Positions 17,936 through 30,585 of a stretch of DNA of 64,000 bases are shown one piece after another. A program made the translations under genes and the position numbers. This DNA comes from Hymenolepis diminuta. Taxonomy: Eukaryota > Platyhelminthes > Cestoda > Cyclophyllidea > Hymenolepididae. The stretch covers positions 208,966 to 272,965 of the forward strand of contig CAADRB010000095.1 of assembly GCA_900708905.1 (NCBI GenBank). The letters are read 5' to 3'. Below the pieces are notes generated by a model. It made no database searches, was not told the origin of the DNA, and saw nothing but the letters and a program-made list of their open reading frames with translations. Within the stretch, counting starts at the first letter, position 1. The number at the start of each line of letters is the position of its first letter.

Positions 17936-20900
17936 GTTGGCGGGTTTGGAAATTATTATTGGTGGTGTCTCGAAGTAACCTGGCCAGACATTTTTGCTGT
18001 CCGATCACATCAACACATGTATGTTCTCCTTCTGGCTCCATTCACTTTACTTGTTTACATTAATTTATTGTTATTAAACCCAGGAAATCAAGTATTCCAG
18101 TAGAAAAATTTAAGTTTCATTTGCTTAATCATCTTTAAATGGTTAAAACTCTTTATGTTATTATACATTTTAAGTTTTGGACTTCTCTTTTTCTACTATG
18201 CAGACATCTTATTGCTGACATTCTGATTTCTGCTGAAGCTAACTTTACGAATTATCAATGTGCTTCCATTGTGTGTAATAATAATTACATTTTATGAGAG
18301 TACATATGAATATTGTAATGTGAAAGAACATTTCATTATTTCAGAATAAATGCCTTTGTTTGAAGATCGCTCAGCGTACAGTTTTCAAATTCTTGTTCAA
18401 TGAGAAGTGCTCTGAGAACCCTTTTGGCTACAATTTTGCACTTTAATGACCATTTAAAGCTTTAATTTAATTTTGAAGGTTATCTTTATGGAAACATTAA
18501 GAAAATTATTCACAAATTTAATTGCCTTAACATCTGGTCAAATATTTTAATGGCCAATAAAGCAGTTATTTCATTGTTACTTTGTTTAAATGATATAAAA
18601 TTACGTATAAATTAAACGTAATGCATGTACCAGTTTATGCTTCTGCACATAAAAGATATCTGAAAGAATTAAAACACTGAACATGTTGAGTGTCTCTTTC
18701 GTCAACTGAATAAAACCGTGTCATCTTGCTGAAAAAGCACATTATTGAAACACATTTTAAAATAACTGAAAGTACATTTTGATAAATATCAGTGATGGCA
18801 CGTTTTACAATTAAAATAGAAATTCAGGGAAATGTTTATTATTTAAAATTCAAGACCACTACTCAAGAGCTCAAGATTGAATAATCATACAGCACATGTT
18901 TTTTCATTGGTTATCATATATAAAATATTCCAGATTAAAGGAAATTTAATCATGGATTTGTCTAAGACATTCCAGTGTACTCCGTTCTCTTAAAATTACG
19001 AATGCGGTATGAATGAGTTATGAGGACAGGAATCAGTGCCCAGTGATGAAAACTATCAAGCCTTAAATAAAAATGTAAAATCATTAGAATAAACTATATC
19101 TAATTAATTGATATGAATATAAAATTGATTCCTTTTGTTGTGAAGGTAGATAGTAAAACGAATGGCATCTTTACGCTTTCTTGATTTTACCACTGCACGC
19201 TTTTAACACCCATTTAATACGACGTCAGTTTAAATGCCGCAAAATAAAGGCGCTTAAAGAAAAAATTTGTGATGCTAGCAAAATGAAAAGGCCTAGAAAC
19301 CTTCAGGTTTTCCTTTAATTGTAATTATAAATTTTGGCATTAGCTCATAATATCAATGAGGAATTCCCATATTTGTTTCATGAAGTTATTTTCAAATAAA
19401 CTAATAGTTTTGGCCTTTTTCAATGAATTATGATTGGTTACGTTTTTATTTTGCTGAAGCTACGTGCAGTGGCAGTATTTTATCACCACTTGGCGAAATC
19501 GCAGTTGCAGGATATCAGTGATCAATTTTCCTTGCCACTCTCTCGCGTGACTCAGTTTTTTCCCTGTATAACCACACACACATAAAGTTTAAGACTTGTG
19601 GTGCAAAAGCTCGGCTCCCGCTTTCTCCCTCTCCCTCTCCCTCTCTCTCTCTCTCGGGTTTTTTAACCTTGTTCTTCTCGCTTTTCGTTGTGGTTTTTCT
19701 TCTTCCTACTGAACATCGTTTTTTCTCTCTCTAATTTTCTGCCATTTTAATCATTGCTATTTTTATTCACTCTCGGCTCTGCATGCTTAATCTGGGAATC
19801 GTAATTGCTGCTAACTCACGTATAAAAGTCACGGAAACTCCAAAAATGATAATTCAATTATTAAGCAAAAATGTACTTATCCATTATGATGCTTTGCTGA
19901 ATCAAGCTAATTTAAGTGAAATATTTGGTACCAATATATAATTCAAGTTATAAACTGATTTGCCAAATATTTGTTCATATTAATACCGAAATCAATTTCC
20001 ATCAGTTCTTCCTTAGTTTTAAGTATACCACTACAAACAAATCATTAGAGTACTGTAAATTTAAGAATACAGCTTTTTCCACATATATATATATATATTT
20101 TCATTTTTGTAATAATGCTAGGTTTTTCAGAGTTTAGTAAATCATTTTTTGTTGTGAAGTTGAAGTACAATGGGGACACCAATCTGAAATATGGTTGTTC
20201 TAAAAGTAATTTACTATCAATGACACACGAATTACTACATAGATAGCCGGTGCTTTTAATGATATTATTCAAAAAGATATTATTTGATATATGAACCATA
20301 GGTAAATATTGAAATACAGTAAGCTAGCACAATTCTGAATCGCGTTTCCATATATCAATAAAGGAATTTGTAAATCTAAAAATAAGAAGATGGTTATTAT
20401 TATGAGAGTTTCTCTTTAATTGGAGTAATTTGAGATAAGCATGAAATGCTGGAAGTTTGAAATTGAAGGCGAATGCAAATACTCGGTCTTGAAGATCATT
20501 ATCTTCAACATTTCAACTTCATGTTTGAAAGCTAATCTTCAACCGAAAGCTCAAGAAATTTGGAGAAATGATCGTTAAAATGATAAAGGGACCCTAACTG
20601 CATTAAGAATTATGTTCAAATTTTAATTGCAGAGCTGAAATTCCCAATTCGCTTTGTTCTTCCTTAGTATCTATTAAATTAAAAGTCAAATCAAATCATT
20701 TCTTTAATGGGAAATTCTTTCAAATGGATTAAATCAAATGAAAAGTTAGGGAAAGAAACGTGATATTTTCTCATTCTTACAAAAAATATAATCTATTATG
20801 CGGTTATTTATCCATTGCCATTCAGTGACGTATTTGAGTATTTTTTTTAAATGAGTCATTCTTGTAGAAAATTTATTCACATTTAAAATAACTCGTTGAA

Positions 20901-22533
20901 TTTTGTCTTTTTTTTATTATGCATAATAAAGATTTATACAATATCGCATGATATATACAGTTATATATATACACTTTCGATGCTAATAATGTACACTTTA
21001 GGTAAATTCTTGTAAATCGTGATGCTATTATGGCACTAGTAAAGTGGCACATGCATTTTCATTAATGGTTCTAACATAAATTTTTCGGAGTCTATAATTC
21101 TATAAATAGCAATTAATGATTTTAGAATGTTATCAACATACATCAACAAAATTTTGCTCAGGCATTAAAATAATTAATCTAAAACCGGTATAAATAAAAA
21201 AGAGGTTTTTTGTTAAGTGATTGAAGGAGGAGTTACACTGATTCGTATGCATCTCAAAACAGAAAGCAGTCAAGCTAAGTCGACGCAATCTTTTAAGTCC
21301 ACGAATATACACTTTCTCTAATTTAACAGAAATCTCCACAGTTCTGTTAAATTATGCATATTTTTTAGGGTATTTTGCAACTACTATCAAATGTACAGCT
21401 CAGTCTGCAGCACTTTGCGTAATTTGGTCGCTTTTGTCATCAGATATTTTAATGTTCATTGCAAATCATAGCATAACTCTCAATTTTCGCAAGGTTAAAA
21501 TGGTTGTTTTAAGAGTGGGCTGTATTGGAAAACATTTGCTCCTTTAATGTCTTGTTTTAAAAATGAACTACCAATGCACGCTATTACCTCAAACTACATT
21601 GACTCTTTACAATATATCGAACAAAGACAAGAATATTTGTCATGGGTTAGAAGTGGTTCTAGAGCAGGATAATTAATGAATTCATGATGTTTCTATGGGA
21701 ACAAAAGATGCAAAGTAAAAAGAATGACACTTTAATTGTATTATGAGAGTGTACAATTTAATACCTATAAGTGATGTATATATTTGATAATGATGCATCA
21801 AATCGCCGGGCATTAAAAAAATTATAAATTTTTTAACACAAATGTCTCTTTGAACGTAAAGTTATTTTAAAATAGAGGAACTAGACGGCATTTTTATAAA
21901 ATTTAATCATTATAGCACAAAAAATTTTTATTTACCCGACGTTTGTAATATTGGAGTTTTTAAAAAGACCTACGCTGATTTTTTAATGTTCCTTTTTGTT
22001 TGTTATTTATTTCTAACAATTGCACTGAACTTCCTAATTATAAATAATATCGGCGGATCAAAGGAATTTAAATTTTTCAGATAAACTTCTTTTGCAAATT
22101 CTTGCAAAGATGTAGAGTTGAATTAGCAACTTAACTATCATAGTGAATCAATTTTGTGACAGCATTCAGTGAACAAATAAAGTGTAATAACAGGAATAAA
22201 TTCTAATAAAGTTTGTTTTTGGTTTGAGAGGAATTAAGGCTAAAGGACAGAGAGGTCTATTAAAAATAACCATTATGCAAGTGTGCGCAGATTTAAATAC
22301 AAGCATAATCTTGTGAGCTCAGACATTTCATTAAAAGTTGTGTGATTGATTCTGAGGTGACATGAAAATGGTCTAAACTGAGTAATTAAAAATAATTGAA
22401 ATAAATGTCTCGATTAGTCGATTAAAGTTCTAAGGAGAAGGAGAAGAGATCTTGGTAAAAGATAAAGTGCAGAATAGGATTGTGTAAATATTTGGGTTGG
22501 AAAAGCATATAATTCTCAACGTTATTTAGGAAA
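17936..22533. other. No gene seen; pyrimidine block and possible ribozyme relic
   Basis: Holds the CT microsatellite at 19621, a short (AT)n at 20082-20098 and a hammerhead-like pattern on the minus strand at 18697-18732. Short frames lack recognisable content. Confidence 0.6.
19621..19655 (+). repeat. CT-rich microsatellite
   Basis: Runs of (CTCTCC)n passing into (CT)n, inside a wider pyrimidine-rich block at about 19540-19740. Confidence 0.9.
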
Positions 22534-22695
22534 GCTTACCTTGGGTATAAAACAGCATCATGAGCCCTTCCTGTTGAGGAGATCAAATTTAACACCTCTA
22601 CGTTACTAGCTACACGTAATTCATACGATCAGCCATTCTACTCATAGTGGGTGCTCCCCGATAAGCGTTGTATATCGTGTTCAGCACTGGAAGAA
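22534..22695 (-). repeat. SINE body copy
   Basis: Minus strand reads GAATGGCTGATCGTATG, TTTGATCTCC and AGGAAGGGCTCATGATGCTG, in the same order as the 17738 copy. The tRNA head is poorly preserved. GCTG...CCCAAGG...AAGC at 22534-22556 may be the hammerhead remnant. Confidence 0.45.
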
Positions 22696-23854
22696 TAAAT
22701 AAAATTTATGGAAATGTTCTGAGTTAGTATTCTTTTACTATTTATCAGATTTTTGCTAAACAGGGACTAAAAGCAACTAAAATTTGTACAAAGACCAAAT
22801 TACCAAAAGCCCATTCATTTAAAATTTAAATATTGATGGCTGAAGACTAAGTCAGTCAACAAATGAAAGCCACTTTGCATTTTACTTAAATATCTCCAAA
22901 TTTTACATTTAAGTTAGAACATAAGAAAAGGCGTATATGCAATCTTTTCATAAAGCAAGGAATCCGAATCAAATTTTAAATTGGTTAAACATTCAAAGAT
23001 ATTGCCTTTGTACCTCATTATATATATATAGAATTCTATATTAAGGTCCCATGTACAATATTAATTCGACATTATTAAAAGCGAATTATTTAAGTTTCTT
23101 TTTTAATTTAAAAGCATTTGACTTGTGGATTGTCACTCAAAAATAGCTCAGAGTTGATTAGCTTTTCTGATGAAGATGTTGTTGATTCGTGATTCAAGGA
23201 GAAATGAAAGTTGAGGTGGGATCAAATTTTGCTCTCTGATTTAAAATAAAATTCGAATACTACTACTGAGCTTGAATGAAATATCTATATTCTTTAAGGG
23301 AAAAAAAAGGCAACTTTATTTCAAGTGAATATAGAAGCAAGGGTTAACAAAATAGATTTAATTTATTGAGAATAGATTTTTCAGGTAAGTAATGCAACTT
23401 TTACAAAGGGATATTAAGAGAAATGTAATTATTTATAGCAGAGAGAATTAGGAGGACCTTTATAATTGATTAGAAATTTAACGGTAACATAAGACGCTAA
23501 TATAAAATCAGTTTACATTTTGTGCTTTAAATTATGCGAAATAGTACGAGTTTTAAATGATCTGAAAACATCATTGGTGCATTTTACCGAAGCTCTTAAA
23601 AAGCATTCATCTAACCGATTAAAATATACAAAATTTGATAATACATTTAGTATTATTTTTTTCTCATTAAGGCAAATATTTACTATTTTTTACTGTAAAA
23701 AACGATTTACATCGATTGACAGTATGTCGGAGTGCTGCTGAAGGGACAAGAATGAAAACGATATTAAGATTACATTCAAGATATTATGGAACTTTGATTT
23801 GCTTTTTGGATTAGGGTTTTACAATATTAATAATGGGATTATTTGCTTCATAAA

Positions 23855-24060
23855 GTTCAAATTTCATAATTTGTTTCCTGAGTTAAAGCAAATCATTTTC
23901 AATCGAACTGATTGCTTAGTAGGATGGCTGGCCATATCATTTTCATGTACTTTTCTTCCAATCGGTTAAGATGTACAGATGATTTTACTGACGATGTGCA
24001 GCTTATATGGTCTTGGTATATCAGAGCAGAGCTCTAAAATTTTTAAGTATTCATATTTTA
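23855..24060 (+). repeat. Dispersed repeat family B, partial copy
   Basis: TTTTCTTCCAATCGGTTAAGATG and the following TTACTGACGATGTGCAGC stretch match the 3' part of the copy at 49765-50180 (CTTCTTCCATTGGTTGAGATG). The 5' part is absent or unrecognisable. Confidence 0.4.
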
Positions 24061-26689
24061 TTTTGTATTTTGCACGACCATCAGATATGCAGGTGACTCA
24101 GCTGTTTGTGTGGTTTACATGTCCAACTTCTTCAGCATGATTTGATCATTGGCAGTTTAAGTGCTTTCTTTGAGTAGCCAGAAACATTCCACATCTTCTA
24201 GAATGAATTTAGCCCTTTTGAGTAATTCTGATTTCATGGTAATATATGTGTCATATTCCTGAAATATTATTGTTTCGAACTTTAATAAATCAAAGTCCTA
24301 GTCAGCATATTTTAAGACAATCAAAAAATAACCTGAATTTTAAATCACATTTTGGGTAAACTATTATAAAACTGAACCTGTATTTTTTGCAATTAAAGAA
24401 TTATTTTGTCATATCAAGTTTTCTAGATGCGTACAGCAGAAGAAGCAAAAAGTAAAACGCATATTAAATGAATTAGACACTTTAACTTGTCATGGGAATG
24501 AGATACTATTTAAAAATAATTTAATTATCCTTAGGCAAACAAAATTTTCATTTTCTCACGAAAAGAATAAAATAGAAAATAGTATAAAATTCTACGGGGG
24601 AAAATATTTTGATAAGCAGCTTGTGTATTGTTATGCAAATATTAGTCTTGATGATAAATATTCCACAGAAACAAGTGTTAAAATCCGGCTTTCCAATGGG
24701 GTTACAGTGATACAATAATGGTAAACAAGAATAAAGATGTTGTTAAATTTGACTATTGTTAGGTCTATATAAAATAGTTAAATTATCAGATGCAATTTAA
24801 CAGATTAAATATCCCAATACGCAATGTAACTTAAAATTTATTTATTTGGAATTATGTCAAATGTATTAAAGTAAAAAAATCGTTTCAAAGATACGACTTG
24901 CCGAAAGAATATGTAATTTTTAATAAGACATTTGCGAGGGAAGAGAGGGGGTCCGTAAAATTTGATGAGATTTATTTTGCGAACAGTGAGTTTTGCATAC
25001 CTTGAGTTGCAATTGATATAGCAAATTGGTCATAAAAGTTCGAGTTAGATCCTTTTGTTAAAAGTGTCCGGTTTGTAGATATTGAAAGCGAGTGTTTAAA
25101 ATTGTCCCACTTTTCAAACACAACTTTTTCAAAATTTGCTAAATTTGATAATTTTATTATCAGTGGATAATTCCTTGCAGAAAAGAATATTATGTTAAAA
25201 TATTCTAGTTTGTTGGTAACATAAAATTGGAATATTTAATAAATTTAATGAATAACTATTTGTAATTAATTTCTTTCATCAATCCGAAGAGAAAAGTGTT
25301 TCTTCCAATTCTTTTGACACCATCAATGGAGCTAAAGAAAATAACTTATGCACCTGGACACTCTTTAAAGAGCAGTTCGTTTATCTTAAATATTAGAATT
25401 TCATCAAAATTCATTAAAAATTCAGAAAGCAGATGCATAAGACTCACAGTCCCCATTAGAACGGAATTGATAAAAATTGTTTAAATGCGAAAAACAAAGA
25501 CAGTTGCTCTCAAAGGTTTCTTTAATCAATATCAACAACTTTCTTGGAACGAATAAAAACAATTAATTTGTATTAAATTTCCTTCTTATTTGTCAAGACA
25601 TGGATAATATAAAATGGAGTTGCAGAGAATAAGATTCACCTGTGCTATACCGAGATTCAAACTTTTATATAATGTTGTAAGTTTTCAATCCTGGAAATAG
25701 TAATTACAACAATTATTTTGCATAATAATATAGATTATTGAAAATGAAAGATGTAATAAGATATATTTCATGTCCGTATGCTTTTTCTATAAAACTTGCG
25801 ATTTTTATTGCAGTAATATATCAATTTTATTGATTTTTTATTATTGAACTGTAAGTATCGAATACACCAGATCAGCTATTAAGAAGACAGAGGAGGAACC
25901 GCAAACTAAACCCTACAGATAAGCAAATCGAAATATTCACATTCTGGAGATTTTGAAAGACTATAATATTTAGAGAAATGCATAGGCAAGAAAAAATGAA
26001 ATGACGTTTATAGGGATGGATATTAAAAAGATATCAAAAATTAAATTTATTCTATTTACACTCTCTTCAAAAAATCCTATTACAAAGTCTTTAAAGGTTT
26101 CAATCTCAACCACATTATATGGAAAGAATACGATATTTGTTACCGATTTCATGACCGATCTTAACCACTGATTTTAAAAATCATTTAAAATTGTTTTCTT
26201 CATATGGCGAGGTTTAAATATCAAACAAATTGAAAATAGTACTCGATAAAATTTAAAAAAGTTAAAAAAGGAGATTGCACATGAACTATTTATATGTTTC
26301 TATGTTAGATTTATTTTTAAATCGGATTTATAGAATTGGTCATTCCCTGTTAGATACTTATTTTAATAGTACAGTAGTACAATGGCTAAAAATGGGCAAA
26401 CACATTTGATAGAAAACACCGATTACGCTGTTATGGAGGTGAGCATGTTCCCAATTAAAGATTTCGAGAAATGCACTTTCCGTAACATCTCTGCTATGTA
26501 ATATCAACTTTATTCAATTATTCGGTATTGTGAACGAAAATAACAGAACACAAATCTTGTATTAATTATTTTTTTCTGGGAAAATTTCAATTTTTTTGGC
26601 ACAGTGTATGATTCAATAAAGTAATGTATATCCGATACAGAATAACTTTACAGATAATTTAAATTAATTACCAATTAAGTTTAGTTCCC

Positions 26690-26815
26690 AGCGAACGCGG
26701 TACTTCAACTGTCTGCGTTGGAAGGCAGTCCCTAACAGACCACCATGATCTATAACTTAACCACGTACAGCTGTGAAATTGTGTGGTCCGGACGTAAGCT
26801 TGTGCAGTATGCTAC
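26690..26815. repeat. tRNA-Gly-like fragment and possible hammerhead remnant
   Basis: Minus strand 26746-26690 reads like a tRNA-Gly(UCC) relic: CTGCCTTCCAACGCAG resembles its anticodon arm, followed by a poor B box GCGTTCGCTGGG. On the plus strand CAGCTG (26768-26773) and GGACGTAAGC (26790-26799) are spaced about as in a hammerhead core. The two readings are on opposite strands and may be separate coincidences. Confidence 0.3.
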
Positions 26816-29078
26816 ATAATTTATTAACTCATAAAATGCTAAGGTCCCAAATAAGCCTCTCGCTTATAATTCGAACCAATTAATTAAATATTCAGTTGAA
26901 GCCAAAATAAATCCACGTTTAACACGACTTTAAATTAATGCAGCATCACAATTTGAGTATTATTATTAACTTAGATTTAAATAGCAATCATCAGTGTATT
27001 TACATCAAAACAGACTTCAAAGTATCATTGAATCATTATTTCCATCAATAATAATAGGAAAATATTTAAGTGAAACATAATTCCTAAATTTTCGTAGAAT
27101 CTCAATATGTGCTTATTTATATCTAAAAATATACTACTTTCATTATTTTATACTTAAACATATTTATTGCTCCCATAACAATTTTGAATAAAAATGGGAC
27201 TAATATTTCTTGATCAAATTGAAGATTTATCAAAAGATTTTGGAAATTAAAAAGCATCATTTGAAGACAACAAATTATAAGAAATAAAATAAAGCATTTA
27301 AACTGAGAAAGTTATTTCTGTTTTTCATTATTAATTATATGAATGAAAATGTTTAATTCCTTTAGTCAATAATCGGTATTCTATTTTCAGCCACTCCAAG
27401 CAAAGTAAAAGAAGATTTACAGTGCTCATTTGGCTTTAAAGCATTAACTGTGTGTCATGTACTGCACAAATCTAAACAATATATTAATATACTATAAATT
27501 TTGAAAAATGAAAAAAAATGGTCATATAGTTTGTGAAATTATTTCGAAAGTACAATTTTGTAAACCTCTGCGGATATAAAATGAACTTCGCTCTTCGCTC
27601 AAATTATTTGCAAATAGATGTAAAAGGTGTTGTCTTGAGGTTTTGCGGAGCGCAATTAAAGTGTCACGTATGTGTTTCGACGACAGAATGCAAAATGTAA
27701 TGGAATATGTAGTTTAAACACTGGTTAGCAATAAAATCAAGAAACTCAAACTGAACATTAAGAATTGAGGGATTTAGTAAAATATGTGCTCTTTAAACTT
27801 ATTTTAAATTGAATGGCATTAATTTAGCCCACACCAATTCATAAAATCTAACTTTATTTATTAGGCCAATAGTAGGAAAGAAAAAAGTCTAAATATTTTT
27901 AACACTTTAATAAAATTATATTCATGCTCTGCCATTTTAATTTAAATCATCCGAGATGAGTGAAGCAAGCATAATTATTAAAGGAGACCAATTTGAAATA
28001 AACTCAAAAAAATCTATTTAACAAAAATTAAATTATTTCAATTTTTATAATTTCAGTTAAGTCCAACACCATATATCTTATGTATGACTAATATCTGTAA
28101 ATTAAATGTTTCTGCAATGTACCTCTACACCGATTACAAAAACTAACCCCCTCTCCCTTATTTTATTAACTCCCGAAGGTTTTAGTTTGAATTATATGCA
28201 CTCGGTATCAAACTCAATCAGACATGCAACATTTACGAAAATTAAATTATTTTTAAGAAAAAATTCTCCATAAATATTGCTTGCAAATTTAAGACAAAAA
28301 CGCAAACTTTCCGTCCCTGCGTCATGCCTGAAAGAACGGTACATTGAAGAAGAGCTCTAAATGTCAACTTACTAAGAACAAACACTTGGATGAGCACGGT
28401 GAATTAATGACATAGTCAAAACTTAAAAGAATAAAATGAAATATAGTGTTGAATATAAAATAATGTGCAGTTAACAGCGTTTTTTCCTCATTTTTTAAAA
28501 AGATTAAAAGTTAAATGTAACATTGCATTTTAGCTATATGCTATAAAACCTCCTTAATAACATGTTACCCGGAAGTTATGCAAACGAAAGTATAATATGA
28601 TTAATTAAGGATTAAGGGGTGACAAACACACGTGTTAGGATTTAAATTTGTAATGATGTTATTTTAAGGCAAATGATTGCTAGAGTTTTTAAACAAAGAC
28701 TTAAAGTCTATAAGCTCTATTTCCCCCGCATGATATTAAAATTAATTTAAATAGAATTGATTCGCAATATTTTTAAAATAGCACTTGTAAAACATTTTTG
28801 TTTTACATTATCAAATAAAGAATAACCTTGTTTACCCCAAAGTGAATAAAACCGGCCTATTATTTAATCGGATAAGAAGATTTCGTAGACATGCTCGCTC
28901 GCTTGCCAATAAAGCAATCCTGATCCCATCAATACGGTTATACTAGGATTCAAACCATATTAAACTATATATTGATTTGACCACCAAAATTCTATTGGAA
29001 AAAATGGAATACTTTAATGCAAGGAGGAAATCAAATTTAAAAATTTCCGTATTTATTTATTTTAGTAATAATTTTTAA

Positions 29079-29108
29079 TAATTATTATTATTATTATTTA
29101 TTATTTGT
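29079..29108. repeat. ATT-rich microsatellite
   Basis: Imperfect (ATT)n/(TTA)n run of about 30 nt. Confidence 0.85.
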
Positions 29109-30519
29109 TACATTACTGGTATATGCACTAAAATTTTGGATCGCAGCTAGACGCAATTTTGGGGAAGTAGAAGTTACCTTAATGTCATATTATTATTCAG
29201 TTCGGGGAGTTGTGGCTACTTTGAAGGCTTCTAAAATTATAACAAGTGTCGAAGGGCAATAATTAAATTCTCAGACATTTTTTACGGTACTGAAAACAAT
29301 AATTTTACAGGCCTGTCAACAATCGATGATTTTTTCGCAATTGTTTAAGATGCTCAACAGTCTAAAGCTGTTTTGGTCTAATTGAACGATCTTAAAAATG
29401 TGGATCCTTCAATTCTATTGCTTCATCATATTTTATTAAGCTTTCTACCTTTGAATAAATTTGCGATCCTGCAGCTGCTAGAGGTGCAACTAAAAATATT
29501 CCTGAATTCATTCCTGATCCTAAATCAGGCAAATTCTTCGAATTGTGCTATAATGACAGCAAATATCTGTTCACTTTGAACCCTGTTAAATGAAATGAGA
29601 AAAAATGAGTTCGTTGCCTCAGCAGAAAGCTGAGTTCTATCGAATATGAAAGTTACTCAAAATTTGTCCTACTCAAGTAATTCGATAAATTCACCAACTC
29701 TAAAACTGTGAAAGTATTGAAAAAAGATTTTAGCTCGAATTTGTCCTACTTCAACGTCCGCCTTAAATGCCTCATAGTCTGACCCAGCTTGATGAGGACT
29801 TATATAAATTTGCAACTGTTGTAAGCCTTCAGTTTCAGTGTCTTAACATAGCAGTTCGAATATCTGATGTCTCATCAAATGTCCGTTGTAAAGGCAGTAG
29901 CACTTACTTTTTCAAGTCGGAAAGAAAAGAAGTAAAAAGCAGGAATCAAATGGACCAAATCTCCCAACCCTTAACTTCCAAGACAGTTTCCTTACAGCTA
30001 TTGCTTATTCTAATAGTAGAAAGTGTTCTGTCTTTATAAAGGGAATGAGATATCATTGCTGGTTCTTCAACGGATAATCCTGAAAAATCAGCCCCAATTC
30101 AACATATTGTTACTAACATTTCATGCCAAAATGCAAAATCCAACCCACTGCTACTCAAATCCAAGAGAAATAATCGATTTGCTTTCTTCTTTCCTCCCAA
30201 CAAACGCAATATTAAGACCCGTACATCCTCGTGTCCAACTCGTATCTTAGAAAGGAACTTAAACTGCTTAATTCGTTGATCTTATGAACTTATAGATGAT
30301 TATGACAGTGTCCCATTTAAATGTTCTTATGATTGTAGACTTTCATAACATTTAAAAGGAAGCATAATTTGTATAAATTGGGAGAAGTTGTATATAATTC
30401 TAAGCACCTCTTTTTTTATGGCAAGAAATCATAAACACACGGGAAGTAAGCATGAGAAATGCCTTTCTGTGGGAATTCATGCCCCAACCATTATTTTATT
30501 CGTGTCTTAAATCAACCAA

Positions 30520-30585
30520 TGATTGATATATCAGTAATATGCTGTAGTAACTGATATTTTTACCGTCGTGACAATATATCAATCA
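30520..30585. repeat. Nested inverted repeats
   Basis: Outer arms TGATTGATATAT (30520-30531) and ATATATCAATCA (30574-30585) are exact complements. Inside, ATATCAGT and ACTGATAT also pair. This could be the two ends of a very small MITE-like element or a chance palindrome. Confidence 0.55.

Noticed and set aside
26685..26746. Functional tRNA-Gly gene on the minus strand
   Set aside because: The anticodon arm looks right, but the T arm and acceptor stem are broken.
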